A DNA stretch of 64,000 bases, from assembly GCF_041903755.1 (NCBI RefSeq), contig NZ_JBBWVE010000025.1, forward strand, positions 1 through 64,000. Direction: 5' to 3'. The notes under the pieces are model-generated. The model was not told where the DNA came from, ran no database searches, and saw only the letters and a list, made by a program, of their open reading frames with translations. Below are positions 54,873 to 63,963 of the stretch, piece by piece. Origin of the DNA: Thiocapsa roseilacustris. GTDB taxonomy: Bacteria > Pseudomonadota > Gammaproteobacteria > Chromatiales > Chromatiaceae. Numbering within the stretch: position 1 is the first letter of the stretch; each line of letters begins with the position of its first letter. The translations under genes and the position numbers were made by a program.

Positions 54873-55838
54873 TCAGAGGGCCGCGAAAAAGGCCCGCAGC
54901 TCCGCCATGAGCTCCTGCTCTTGGCGTTCACGATCGGGATAGTCGACATGTCCGGCTTCCAGCACGAACAGCTGCTTGTCGCCGGGGATCGCGGTGTAGA
55001 TCGCGAACTGGCCCGGCGGTGCGACCGCGGGGTCGAGAAGAGCAGCAGCCACATGCATGGGCTGGGTGATGAGCCGCGCGGCGACAGCGGCATCGTAATA
55101 CGCCAAGGTTTCGAGAACGTGACCGCGCCCGTGAAGGCGAGCGAAGTCCTGAACCGCTGCACCGCTGCCGATCGTCGGCAGCTCGAGTCTCAGACGTTGG
55201 TGGCCGAAGGTGGGAACGTTCAGATGCCCGCGCGCGATCCGCCGGTCCCACGGCAGTGCGATGGCGCCGATCCCGCCGCCGAAGCTGATGCCGAGATAGC
55301 CGATGTGCCCGTCCAGGTCGGGAAAGAGGCGCAGCAGGGTGCCGACGCCGGTCCAGACATCCTCCACGCAACCCCCGATGATGTAGCGGTCGCGCCGGTC
55401 GATGTCGTGCAGGACGTGCCATCTTGGCTCCTCCGAGATGGGGGGGCAGCGACTCAGACCGAGCCCCCGAAAGGCCGGCACGAGATAGACCGCGTCGGCC
55501 CTCGGTAGCTCCAAAGGGGGTTCGGTGATGCCGCCGTAGCCGTGGCCGAGGACGAATCCGCACGCGGGGACCGTCCCGATCGGCTGCAGAAGCCAGCCGC
55601 GAATGGTGAAGTCGTCGGTGGAGCGATAGGCGATCTTGTCGATGCGGAACCGTCGATCGACGAGGTCGCTGATGCCGAGCGTCGGCATCGGATCGATCTC
55701 CAAGGCGCGACGGTAACGCCTGCTCCAGAAGTCCTCGAATCCGGGCGGAGCCTCGGGCGGGGAGACCGAGAGCAGGTCGGCCAGGCTGTAACCGTAACTC
55801 GGATCGAATCCGAATCCTTGGTCGAGGGGCTCGCTCAG
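54873..55838 (-). CDS. Acetyl xylan esterase-type hydrolase (CE7-like)
   Basis: 321 residues from CTG 55838. YLGISFGGGIGAIAL carries the catalytic Ser. The segment DPSYGYSLADLLS and EAPPGFEDFWSRRYRRALEI is the usual CE7/AXE1 N-terminus but lies before the first ATG (55703). No ATG, GTG or TTG occurs upstream in frame before a stop, so CTG at 55838, overlapping the preceding stop as CTGA, is inferred. From ATG 55703 the protein would be 276 residues and lose conserved sequence. Confidence 0.8.
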   Translation of the reverse strand: MSEPLDQGFGFDPSYGYSLADLLSVSPPEAPPGFEDFWSRRYRRALEIDPMPTLGISDLVDRRFRIDKIAYRSTDDFTIRGWLLQPIGTVPACGFVLGHGYGGITEPPLELPRADAVYLVPAFRGLGLSRCPPISEEPRWHVLHDIDRRDRYIIGGCVEDVWTGVGTLLRLFPDLDGHIGYLGISFGGGIGAIALPWDRRIARGHLNVPTFGHQRLRLELPTIGSGAAVQDFARLHGRGHVLETLAYYDAAVAARLITQPMHVAAALLDPAVAPPGQFAIYTAIPGDKQLFVLEAGHVDYPDRERQEQELMAELRAFFAAL

Positions 55839-56032
55839 GAACGCTCTCGCCGATGCGGTGCGAACAGGCTGAGCGCCGTTGCCGCAGCACCTAGGAAAGC
55901 GAACAAGACCTTAAAGCCCCACTCGCCCAGGATGACGGTCAGGTTGCTGTCCTCGGATCGGACGTGGTCGGTCCCCGGCGTTTGCTCGGACATGGGTGTT
56001 GCCGGTTGTGGATCGGACGTTTTGTGTTTCAT
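55835..56032 (-). CDS. Hypothetical single-pass membrane protein
   Basis: 65 residues; polar N-terminus then GEWGFKVLFAFLGAAATALS as one helix and a basic end. Stop TGA overlaps the inferred CTG start of the esterase. Upstream GGAGGC is a ribosome site. Confidence 0.55.
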   Translation of the reverse strand: MKHKTSDPQPATPMSEQTPGTDHVRSEDSNLTVILGEWGFKVLFAFLGAAATALSLFAPHRRERS

Positions 56033-56151
56033 GGATGCCTCCTCCGGCTTGGGTCGAGGTGTCGGTTCGATCGGGGGTGCCAGGTGCCGTCGCTTCCGGC
56101 CCGATCGGCTGTTCGGGTCCGCATCCAGGCGCGGACGCCGGAGACGCGATT

Positions 56152-56234
56152 CTAAACCGCGTCCAGAGCGACATGCGTCATTTTCATTTTGCGTTTGGCT
56201 TTGGCGTTGTCCTCGATCACGGTGAGACGCGGTA
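56152..56234. repeat. Inverted-repeat element, family B, copy 3 (diverged ends)
   Basis: CTAAACCGCGTCC at 56152 and GAGACGCGGTAAA at about 56222-56234 resemble the family B ends in an 83-bp span. Followed by a further inverted repeat ending CGGCGCGGTTTAG near 56335. Confidence 0.5.
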
Positions 56235-56253
56235 AAAATGTACTAGGTTAAAT

Positions 56254-56287
56254 CGCGCCAGCTCCGACAGTCGTCGGAGCTGGCGCG
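56254..56287. repeat. Strong 34-bp hairpin
   Basis: CGCGCCAGCTCCGAC / GTCGGAGCTGGCGCG, 15-bp perfect arms with a 4-base loop, downstream of the MenH-like gene (minus strand). Same GGAGCTGGCGCGG word occurs at 44944. Confidence 0.75.
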
Positions 56288-56331
56288 GCCGATCCACTGC
56301 AACAAACGACGCATGCCGCACCCGGCGCGGT

Positions 56332-57039
56332 TTAGACCAAAAGTCCGTCCAGGATTTCGGGGCACTCAAGCAACGGATTATGGCCGACACCGGGCAGGAC
56401 ATGCAGTCGCGTCGCCGGACGCCGCCGTACGACCTCCCGAGCGATTTCGAGAAAGCGCGCATCGGAAGCCCCGACGATCCAGGTCAGCTCTCCCGGAAAG
56501 GCCGTCAAGGGTCCCCAAAAATCCGGCATGCGCCCGAGTCCGTGTAGCTCGAGGGAGGCCGCGAGCCCCGCCGGGCGTTGGCGTAAGCGCCGCCGACGCT
56601 GCCGCTCCAGCACCGCGGTTGGCAAGACGGCCTGGGTTGCGAACAGGGGTTGTGACTCCCAATCGTCCACGAACGTGTCGATGTCGTCATCTTGGAGCCG
56701 TCGGATCCATGCCCGGTCGCCCGCAAGCCGATCGACGCGTTGCGATGCGACTTCGAGACCCGGATGGGCGGAGATGATGGTTGCACGGCGAAAGCGTTCC
56801 GGGTCGAGCGCCATCAAGCCGAGCGCGAAACGTCCGCCCAAGGAGTAGCCGACGACCTCGTCGACACTCTCGGGCAGGGCGCCGAGGATGTCGCCGATGC
56901 TGTCTTGGAAGGGCCGAACGGGCGCCGAGTCGGCGCCATGTCCGGGTAAGTCGATGGCGAGTGCACGGCCCCTCAGGCGCGGGCAACAAGCCCACCAATC
57001 CTCGCCGCTCCCGGTAAACCCATGAAGCAGCAGGATCAG
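56332..57039 (-). CDS. Alpha/beta hydrolase, MenH-like
   Basis: 235 residues from CTG 57039. LILLLHGFTGSGEDWW is the oxyanion-loop start of the family, GYSLGGRFALGL carries the nucleophile, and LPGVGHNPLLECPE the catalytic His. The in-frame upstream codons before LILLL are only GAC-GCT after a stop, so CTG overlapping folE2's stop (CTGA) is inferred; an ATG-only start at 56841 would lose the active site. Similar to MenH (SHCHC synthase) but menaquinone context is absent. Confidence 0.75.
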   Translation of the reverse strand: MILLLHGFTGSGEDWWACCPRLRGRALAIDLPGHGADSAPVRPFQDSIGDILGALPESVDEVVGYSLGGRFALGLMALDPERFRRATIISAHPGLEVASQRVDRLAGDRAWIRRLQDDDIDTFVDDWESQPLFATQAVLPTAVLERQRRRRLRQRPAGLAASLELHGLGRMPDFWGPLTAFPGELTWIVGASDARFLEIAREVVRRRPATRLHVLPGVGHNPLLECPEILDGLLV

Positions 57040-57890
57040 AGCGTCGCCTCGGCGATACGCGCCTCACGGTCCTTGTCGCGCTCGATCAGGGCGTAGGCCG
57101 AATGGTTGTGGATGGACTCGAAGTTCTCGGCCTCGACCACGTAGGCGCCGATGCGGTCATCCTCGTTCAGGCGCGTGGCGATGTCCCGCACCAGGTCTTC
57201 GACGAACTTGGGGTTGTCGTAGGCATGTTCGGTCACGTACTTCTCGTCCGGTCGTTTCAGTAATCCGAAGAGCTCGGAGGATGCCTCCGCCTCGACCATT
57301 TCGATGAGCTCCTCGATCCAGATGTGACCCTGCGAGCGCACCTGCACCGTCACATGGGAGCGCTGATTGTGCGCACCGTAGGCCGAGATCTTCTTGGAGC
57401 AGGGGCAGAGGCTGGTCACGGGCACGACTACCTTGATCTCCAAGGTGGGCTTGCCGTGACGGATCTCCCCGACAAATGTGACCTCGTAGTCGAGCAGGCT
57501 CTCTACGCCGGTGACGGGCGCCTTCTTGTTCACGAAAAAGGGGAAGCGCATCTCGATGTGACCGGCCTCGGATTCCAGGCGTTGCGACATCTCGGTCAGC
57601 ATTCCCTTGAAGGAGGCAACGCCGATCTCGCGCTCGTGATTGTTCAGGATCTGCACGAACCGGGACATGTGGGTCCCCTTGAAGTCGTGCGGGAGGTACA
57701 CGTACATGTTGAAGTTGGCGACCGTATGCTGCTCGGTGCCGCTGCGATCGCTCACCCGCACGGGGTGGCGGATGTCCTTGATCCCCACCTTGTCGATGGC
57801 GATCCGACGAGAGTCGGCGCTCCCCTGGACGTCGGCGATTTCGGCGCTGGCGGGTACGGCGCGGCAATTGGGCTCGAGCAGGTGCTCCAT
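57036..57890 (-). CDS. folE2: GTP cyclohydrolase IB (FolE2)
   Basis: 284 residues. SLCPCSKKISAYGAHNQRSH has the conserved catalytic Cys, with His and Glu in the T-fold core (EELIEMVEAEASSELFGLLK, RPDEKYVTEHAYDNPKFVED). Converts GTP to dihydroneopterin triphosphate with Mn or Fe instead of Zn, feeding folate and queuosine paths. Stop overlaps the next gene. Confidence 0.95.
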   Translation of the reverse strand: MEHLLEPNCRAVPASAEIADVQGSADSRRIAIDKVGIKDIRHPVRVSDRSGTEQHTVANFNMYVYLPHDFKGTHMSRFVQILNNHEREIGVASFKGMLTEMSQRLESEAGHIEMRFPFFVNKKAPVTGVESLLDYEVTFVGEIRHGKPTLEIKVVVPVTSLCPCSKKISAYGAHNQRSHVTVQVRSQGHIWIEELIEMVEAEASSELFGLLKRPDEKYVTEHAYDNPKFVEDLVRDIATRLNEDDRIGAYVVEAENFESIHNHSAYALIERDKDREARIAEATL

Positions 57891-58038
57891 GATATGACTT
57901 CTCTCGATGGATCGTCTTGGGTGTCAAACCGGGAAACTGGGGACTGCGGCCGACAAGACAAACCGGCGCGGATCGCCCGTTTCGAGCTACGGAGCCGATC
58001 CTTAAGATGCGGGCGCCTTTGCGGCGACGTTGCGCGCC

Positions 58039-58932
58039 TCAGTGTTTGCGACCGATCAGTGCGCCTGCGATCCAGCGCAGGGGCTCGGACCCGTTCGAAA
58101 AAATCGCGATGCTCTCGAGCGCATCGGCAATCAAGGCGGCGGCCATCTCCTTGGCTTCCGGCAGCCCTACGAGGGCCGGGTAGGTCGCCTTCTCCAAGAC
58201 CAGATCGCGACCGGCCGTCTTGCCGATCAGATCGGTGTCGCCTTCTACGTCGAGGACATCGTCTTGGATCTGAAAGGCGAGACCGATACATTTAGCAAAG
58301 CGATCGAGACGCTCGGCATGATCCGGGTCCGGTGCGTCGTGGGCAAGGATGCCCATCTGCACGGCCGCTCTGATCAAGGCGCCCGTCTTGTGGATGTGGA
58401 TGTGCTCAAGCATGGCGACGTCCAGGATGCTGCCCTCGGCGGCCAGATCAAGCGCCTGACCACCAACCATGCCGCGTGCCCCGCTGGCACGTGCGAGGCT
58501 GGCGACCATCGCGATGCGCTTCTCGGAATCCAGTCCGGGCGACTCGGCGAGCGCCTGGAAGGCGAGGGTCTGGAGCGCATCGCCGGCCAGGATCGCGGTC
58601 GCCTCGTCGAAGGCACGATGACAGGTCGGCCGCCCGCGCCGCAGATCGTCGTCGTCCATGGCCGGGAGGTCGTCGTGGATCAAGGAGTAGGCATGGATCA
58701 GCTCGACGGCACAGGCGGGGCGGTCGAGCAGGGCGGGATCGACGCCGAGTGCCTCGCCGGCGGCATAGGCCAAGAGCGGACGGATGCGCTTGCCGCCGCC
58801 GAGGACCGTGTAGCGCATGGCCTCGTGCAGCCGAACCGGCTGCACGGCCGCAGAGGGCAAAAGCGCGTCGAGCGTGGCTTCGACGCGGGCGCAGTAACGC
58901 GCGCGGAAATCGTCCAGTGTGGCGTCAGTCAT
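58039..58932 (-). CDS. ispA: Farnesyl diphosphate synthase
   Basis: 297 residues. First Asp-rich motif HDDLPAMDDDDLRRGRPTCH, GGKRIRP and second Asp-rich motif QIQDDVLDVEGDTDLIGK. Makes farnesyl diphosphate for quinones and sterol-like lipids. Overlaps xseB by 8 bases, the common xseB-ispA order (dxs is not next). Confidence 0.95.
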   Translation of the reverse strand: MTDATLDDFRARYCARVEATLDALLPSAAVQPVRLHEAMRYTVLGGGKRIRPLLAYAAGEALGVDPALLDRPACAVELIHAYSLIHDDLPAMDDDDLRRGRPTCHRAFDEATAILAGDALQTLAFQALAESPGLDSEKRIAMVASLARASGARGMVGGQALDLAAEGSILDVAMLEHIHIHKTGALIRAAVQMGILAHDAPDPDHAERLDRFAKCIGLAFQIQDDVLDVEGDTDLIGKTAGRDLVLEKATYPALVGLPEAKEMAAALIADALESIAIFSNGSEPLRWIAGALIGRKH

Positions 58933-59191
58933 TGGATTCGAAGGGCTCTAGATCGGCACCGGATTCGGACCTGGGTCCGGCATCGGGCCGAGTGTCGGTG
59001 AGAATACGCACGCGTTGCTCGGCCACGTCCAGCGCCTGTTGGCAGGCGCGGGTCAGGCCGATGCCTCGCTCGAAAACGGTCAGTGACTCTTCGAGGCTCA
59101 TCTCGCCCTTCTCGAGGGCATCGACGATCGATTCCAGCTCGGCGAGCGACTGCTCGAAGGAAGGCGGGGGCGGAGCGACTGGCTTTTTCAT
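58925..59191 (-). CDS. xseB: Exodeoxyribonuclease VII small subunit
   Basis: 88 residues. SFEQSLAELESIVDALEKGE then MSLEESLTVFERGIGLTRAC is the XseB coiled coil. Works with XseA (not here). ATG 59191 is the family start. Confidence 0.95.
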   Translation of the reverse strand: MKKPVAPPPPSFEQSLAELESIVDALEKGEMSLEESLTVFERGIGLTRACQQALDVAEQRVRILTDTRPDAGPRSESGADLEPFESND

Positions 59192-59197
59192 GCGCTT

Positions 59198-59280
59198 GAA
59201 CCGCGTCCTGAACGGATACCGATGCTTCGTTGGATAACGCCGCTCGGTTGAATCCAACGGGTTCTGGCCGGACGCGGTTC
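59198..59280. repeat. Inverted-repeat element, family B, copy 4
   Basis: GAACCGCGTCC (59198-59208) and inverse GGACGCGGTTC (59270-59280), 83 bp, upstream of xseB. Interior hairpin CGTTGGAT/ATCCAACG. Confidence 0.65.
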
Positions 59281-59315
59281 GAGGTCTTGGAGGTCGAGTT
59301 AAGTTACCCCAGCTC

Positions 59316-59553
59316 TTGGGATGGGTCAAACCGCAGGTGTGCAGGCTCGCCACCGATCCGATGCCGCCGCAGTGGATCGGCCGCATACTCTTGGCCGACG
59401 CGGTCAAGCGTGCAATGAGCGCCGGCGCGACCTTCGGTATCCATGCCTTGGTCGTCGATGCGAAGATCGATCAGGTACAGCGGTTCCAACTTTTACACGC
59501 TGCCGGACAGGCCTGGGCGTCTGTTCTTGCCGCTGGGTCTACCGGCGCAATAG
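59316..59553 (+). pseudogene. GNAT-family toxin (TacA-like), frameshifted remnant
   Basis: CRLATDPMPPQWIGRILLAD then AVKRAMSAGATFGIHALVVD matches the acetyl-CoA-binding part of TacA-type GNAT toxins (usually LGRLLLADALRR). After QVQRF the family continues in another frame as FYTLPDRPGRLFLPLGLP to TAG 59551-59553. The N-terminal half and the antitoxin are missing. Confidence 0.6.
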
Positions 59554-59635
59554 ACTCCGAGATCGACAGTCACTTCATCTGCTCGTTTCGAGCCTACCAT
59601 CAGTGTTTTTCCGACAGGATTGACCCACAGCCCCC

Positions 59636-61522
59636 ATGACCGGCCACTACGATGCCTCAGCCATCGAGGTCCTCAGCGGCCTCGACCCGGTGCGCAAGCG
59701 CCCCGGGATGTACACCGAGACCACGCGCCCCAACCACCTCGCCCAGGAGGTCATCGACAACAGCGTCGACGAGGCGCTCGCCGGCCATGCCCGCCGGATC
59801 GAGGTGGTGCTCTTCGCCGATGGCTCGCTCGAGGTGAGCGACGACGGGCGTGGTATGCCGGTGGATATCCACCCCGAGCAGGGCCTGCCCGGCGTGGAGG
59901 TCATCCTCACCAAGCTGCATGCGGGCGGCAAGTTCAACGGCGACAACTATCGCTTCTCCGGCGGTTTGCACGGCGTCGGCGTCTCGGTCGTGAATGCCCT
60001 GTCGCAACGTCTGGATGTCTGGGTGAAACGCGGCGGTCACGAGCACCACATGGCCTTCGCCGGCGGGGAGAAGGCGAGCGATCTCGTTCAGCTTGGAGGC
60101 GTCGGGCGCGGCAACACGGGCACCCGATTGCGGTTTTGGCCGGATCCGAAGTATTTCGACACGCCCAAGATCGCCACCCGCCCGCTGACCCATCTGCTTC
60201 GGGCGAAGGCCGTCCTCTGTCCCGGACTCGAGGTGCGCTTTCGCGACGAGGCGAGCGATGACGAGCAGGTCTGGTGTTATCAAGACGGGCTCAAGGACTA
60301 TCTGCTCCAGGCGCTGAACGGGGCCGAGACCCTGCCCTCGCAGCTCTTCGTCGGCGACCTTGAAGGGACCAACGAGGCGGCGAGTTGGGCGCTGGGCTGG
60401 CTGGCCGAGGGCGGAGAGGCGGTCGCCGAGAGCTACGTGAACCTCATCCCGACGGTGCAGGGCGGCACCCACGTCAACGGGCTGCGCACGGGTTTGACCG
60501 AAGCCGTGCGCGAGTTCTGCGAGTTCCGCAACCTGCTTCCGCGCGGCGTGAAGGTGGCCCCCGAGGACGTCTGGGGCCGGGTCAGCTACATCCTCTCGGT
60601 CAAGCTGATCGAGCCGCAATTCTCCGGGCAGACCAAGGAGCGACTCTCCTCGCGCGAGTGCGCCGCCTTCGTCTCGGGCGTGGTCAAGGACGCCTTCAGT
60701 CTCTGGCTGAATCAGCATGTGGCCGAGGGCGAGCGGATCGCCGAGCTGGTCATCGGCGCCGCCCAGGCGCGACTGCGCGCCGGGCGCACCGTCACCCGCA
60801 AGAAGATCACGCAGGGGCCGGCCCTGCCGGGCAAGCTTGCCGACTGCACCTCGACCGATCCGGAGCGTGGCGAGCTGTTTCTGGTGGAGGGCGACTCGGC
60901 CGGAGGCTCGGCCAAGCAGGCGCGCGATCGCGAGTTCCAGGCCATCCTTCCGTTGCGCGGCAAGATCTTGAATACTTGGGAGGTCGACCCGGCCGAGGTT
61001 CTGGGCTCTCAGGAGGTGCATGACATCGCGGTGGCCATCGGCGTGGATCCGGGCAGCGACGATCTCGCACGGCTGCGCTTCGGCAAGGTCTGCATCCTTG
61101 CCGATGCCGATTCGGACGGCGCACACATCGCGACCCTGCTCTGTGCGCTCTTTCTCCGTCACTTTAGGCGCTTGGTGGCCGAGGGGCACGTCTTCGTCGC
61201 CATGCCTCCGCTCTACCGGATCGACGTCGGCAAGCAGGTTTTCTACGCGCTGGACGACAGCGAGAAGCGCGGTATCCTGGACCGCATCGAGGCCGAGAAG
61301 ATCAAGGGCAAGGTCAATGTTCAGCGTTTCAAAGGGCTGGGCGAGATGAATCCGGGCCAGTTGCGCGAGACGACCATCCATCCGGATACCCGACGCCTGG
61401 TCCAGCTCACGGTTGAAGCCGAGGACGACAGCAACAACCTCCTCGACATGTTGCTGGCGAAGAAGCGCGCATCCGACCGACGTGCCTGGTTGCAGGAGAA
61501 AGGCGACCTCGCCGAGGTCTAG
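59636..61522 (+). CDS. parE: DNA topoisomerase IV subunit B
   Basis: 628 residues, as ParE rather than GyrB (about 800). RKRPGMYTETTRPNHLAQEV, IDNSVDEALAGHA (ATP), DGRGMPVDIHPEQGLPGVEV, EGDSAGGSAKQARDREFQAI and DADSDGAHIATLL (Mg-binding toprim) are present. Decatenates daughter chromosomes with ParC, not in the window. Confidence 0.95.
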   Translation: MTGHYDASAIEVLSGLDPVRKRPGMYTETTRPNHLAQEVIDNSVDEALAGHARRIEVVLFADGSLEVSDDGRGMPVDIHPEQGLPGVEVILTKLHAGGKFNGDNYRFSGGLHGVGVSVVNALSQRLDVWVKRGGHEHHMAFAGGEKASDLVQLGGVGRGNTGTRLRFWPDPKYFDTPKIATRPLTHLLRAKAVLCPGLEVRFRDEASDDEQVWCYQDGLKDYLLQALNGAETLPSQLFVGDLEGTNEAASWALGWLAEGGEAVAESYVNLIPTVQGGTHVNGLRTGLTEAVREFCEFRNLLPRGVKVAPEDVWGRVSYILSVKLIEPQFSGQTKERLSSRECAAFVSGVVKDAFSLWLNQHVAEGERIAELVIGAAQARLRAGRTVTRKKITQGPALPGKLADCTSTDPERGELFLVEGDSAGGSAKQARDREFQAILPLRGKILNTWEVDPAEVLGSQEVHDIAVAIGVDPGSDDLARLRFGKVCILADADSDGAHIATLLCALFLRHFRRLVAEGHVFVAMPPLYRIDVGKQVFYALDDSEKRGILDRIEAEKIKGKVNVQRFKGLGEMNPGQLRETTIHPDTRRLVQLTVEAEDDSNNLLDMLLAKKRASDRRAWLQEKGDLAEV

Positions 61523-61570
61523 CCTCGTGTCGGTGCGATTCGACATTCCACCCTGGATGACTCCACCACT

Positions 61571-62689
61571 ATGACTCCATTCCGCTTCGGACATGCCGCG
61601 GATCCCGATTGGCGTCAGGCCGCCGATCGATGTCTGACGCAGATCGGGAGTGTCCCGCAGGAGGCGACGCTCGGGTTTCTGTATGTGACCGACGCCCTTG
61701 CCGAGGATCTCGACGAGATCCTCCGCAGCCTTCGTGCGGCGACGGGCATCGCGCAATGGGTCGGCAGTGTCGGCATGGGCATCTGTGCGACAGGTGCCGA
61801 GTATTACGAAGAGCCCGCGCTCGCGGTCATGCTCGGCGAGTTTCCGACCGATGATTTTCGTGTCTTCCCCAGTCTGGTCGAGGATCTCGACGACTTCGAT
61901 GCGCGTAACGGCGAGTGGATGCGCGTCAACCCGCCCTACCTGGGCCTCGTCCACGGCGACCCCTCCAACGGTCTGACCGAAACGCTGATCCAACAGCTCG
62001 CTCAGCGCACGACCGCGGGTTTCCTCGTCGGCGGGCTTGCCAGCGCGCGTGCGCACGCCCTGACCATCGCCGACGGGGTGACGCGCGGCGGCCTGTCCGG
62101 CGTCCTCTTTTCCGAACGGGTCGGAATCCTGACCCGCCTCAGCCAAGGCTGCTCGCCGATCGGACCGCATCATGTGATCACCGAGGGCCAGCGCAACATC
62201 CTGATGCGACTCGATGGCGAGCCCGCGCTCGATGTGCTCAAGCGCGATGTCGGCGAGATCCTCGCCCGGGATCTGTCGCGTCTCGGCGGCTACATCTTTG
62301 CCGGACTGCCGATCCAGGGCTCGGACACCGGCGACTACTTGGTGCGCACTCTGGTCGGCATCGATCCCAACAACGGCTTGGTCGCGATCGGCGATCTGGT
62401 GGAGCCCGGACGCGAGCTGATGTTCTGCAGGCGCGATGCCGACACGGCCCGCGAGGATCTCGACCGTATGCTCAAGGGCATCAAGGGCCGCCTGAGCGCT
62501 CCGCCGCGAGGCGGCATCTACGTCTCCTGTTTGGGGCGCGGGGTCAACCTCTTCGGCCCGGACTCGGCCGAGCTCAAACAGATCCAGGCGACGCTCGGCG
62601 ATGTCCCCATCGTCGGCTTCTACGCCAACGGCGAGATCTCGCAGGATCGCCTTTACGGTTACACGGGCGTCTTGACCCTATTCACCTGA
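61571..62689 (+). CDS. FIST-domain sensory protein
   Basis: 372 residues. FIST N-terminal domain (LGFLYVTDALAEDLDEIL, WVGSVGMGICATG, and AGFLVGGLASARAHALTIAD) followed by FIST_C (LARDLSRLGGYIFAGLPIQG, GGIYVSCLGRGVNLFGPDSA, IVGFYANGEISQDRLYGYTG). FIST proteins are proposed small-ligand sensors, perhaps amino acids. No signalling output domain attached. Ends 35 bases before the GNAT gene. Confidence 0.9.
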   Translation: MTPFRFGHAADPDWRQAADRCLTQIGSVPQEATLGFLYVTDALAEDLDEILRSLRAATGIAQWVGSVGMGICATGAEYYEEPALAVMLGEFPTDDFRVFPSLVEDLDDFDARNGEWMRVNPPYLGLVHGDPSNGLTETLIQQLAQRTTAGFLVGGLASARAHALTIADGVTRGGLSGVLFSERVGILTRLSQGCSPIGPHHVITEGQRNILMRLDGEPALDVLKRDVGEILARDLSRLGGYIFAGLPIQGSDTGDYLVRTLVGIDPNNGLVAIGDLVEPGRELMFCRRDADTAREDLDRMLKGIKGRLSAPPRGGIYVSCLGRGVNLFGPDSAELKQIQATLGDVPIVGFYANGEISQDRLYGYTGVLTLFT

Positions 62690-62724
62690 AGGCTCCGGTA
62701 CCCTCGCAACCCACGGGGAGCGCG

Positions 62725-63600
62725 ATGACGAACAAGGACATCAGTATTCGCACCATGTCGCCGGCCGAGGTCGATCTCGCCATCGAATGGGCTGCACGCG
62801 AGGGTTGGAATCCGGGCCTGGAGGATGCCGCCTGTTTCCGACCGACCGACCCGGGCGGGTTCCTGATGGCGTTCGTTGAGGGCGAGCCTGCGGCGAGTCT
62901 TTCGGCCGTGCGCTATGGCGAGACCTTCGGGTTCATCGGCCTCTATATCGCCGCGCCGCCCTATCGGGGGCGCGGCATCGCCTTGCGGCTGTGGGAGGCC
63001 GGAATGGCCCATCTCGGCGATCGGGTGATCGGGCTCGACGGGGTGCCGGAACGCCAGCACGATTATCGTCGTTCCGGGTTCGAGCTGGCCTGGCGCAACG
63101 TCCGCTATGCGGGCGCGGTTGCCGTTGCCTCCCCCGAGGACCCACGCCTCGTTCGGGTCGAGCCGTCGATGATTCCCGCCTTGCTCGATTACGACCGGAC
63201 CTTCTTTCCCGCCCCCCGAGATCGGTTCCTCGAATCGTGGCTCGCCCGCAAGGAAACCCGCCGAAGCTGGGTCCTCGTCGAGCCGGAGGTCGATGCGGGC
63301 AGTGGCCCCGGACGCGTGACGGGTTACGGTACGGTCAGGCATTGCCGCGCCGGTTGGAAGATCGGTCCGCTCTTCGCGGACGATCCCGCCGGCGCCGATG
63401 TCCTGTTCCGACGCTTGGCAAGCTGCGCCGGCACCGATCCGGTCATCCTGGATCTGCCCGAGCCCAATCCTGCCGCGCTGGACCTGGCGAAGGCTTTTGG
63501 CCTGTCTCCCGTGTTCGAGACCGCCCGCATGTATCGAGGCGCCGCGCCCTCGCTCCCGATCGATCGGATCTACGGTGTGACGACCTTCGAGCTGGGCTGA
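62725..63600 (+). CDS. GNAT-family N-acetyltransferase with C-terminal second domain
   Basis: 291 residues. FGFIGLYIAAPPYRGRGIAL is the acetyl-CoA loop (RGRGIA). The C-terminal half (LLDYDRTFFPAPRDRFLESW, then KIGPLFADDPAGADVLFRRL) is the DUF-type second GNAT-like domain seen in two-domain acetyltransferases. ATG 62725 is preceded by GGGGAG. Substrate unknown. Confidence 0.8.
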   Translation: MTNKDISIRTMSPAEVDLAIEWAAREGWNPGLEDAACFRPTDPGGFLMAFVEGEPAASLSAVRYGETFGFIGLYIAAPPYRGRGIALRLWEAGMAHLGDRVIGLDGVPERQHDYRRSGFELAWRNVRYAGAVAVASPEDPRLVRVEPSMIPALLDYDRTFFPAPRDRFLESWLARKETRRSWVLVEPEVDAGSGPGRVTGYGTVRHCRAGWKIGPLFADDPAGADVLFRRLASCAGTDPVILDLPEPNPAALDLAKAFGLSPVFETARMYRGAAPSLPIDRIYGVTTFELG

Positions 63601-63784
63601 GCGCGTCTTCCGCGGTTCCGAGACACAATCTTGCGGTGCCGTCGATCCATTCCCAGCGATGCATCGGCGTTGCTTCACCGCGACACCTTCGGGGGGCCCA
63701 TGCTTCATGCCAAGTGATTTCTGAAGGATCTTCTCCCCCTTTACATCTGTAACCGCTTTGGCGCAATCGATCGGCCGTGGGTTT

Positions 63785-63888
63785 GAGGCGATTTCCGCAT
63801 AATTCCATACCGTAGGTTGTGCTGACGATAGGAAGGACAACTTGCGCCGACGGTTGGTTGTGCCTCGCACGGCTCGGCACAACCTACG
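63785..63888. repeat. Dispersed inverted-repeat element, family A, copy 5 (one end missing)
   Basis: Starts GAGGCGATTTCCGCATAATTC and runs to GCACAACCTACGCG; the right terminal repeat is replaced by tandem AACCACT units. The preceding 63601-63784 has no gene. Confidence 0.78.
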
Positions 63889-63893
63889 CGACT

Positions 63894-63920
63894 AACCACT
63901 AACCACTAACCACTAACCAC
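63894..63920. repeat. AACCACT tandem repeat
   Basis: Three complete AACCACT units (63894-63914) and one AACCAC, directly joined to the broken end of element A copy 5. Possible slippage site. Confidence 0.8.
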
Positions 63921-63963
63921 GATAAAAAGCGCGTGCACGAGTCCGCGCAAGGAGCAGGTCGAC

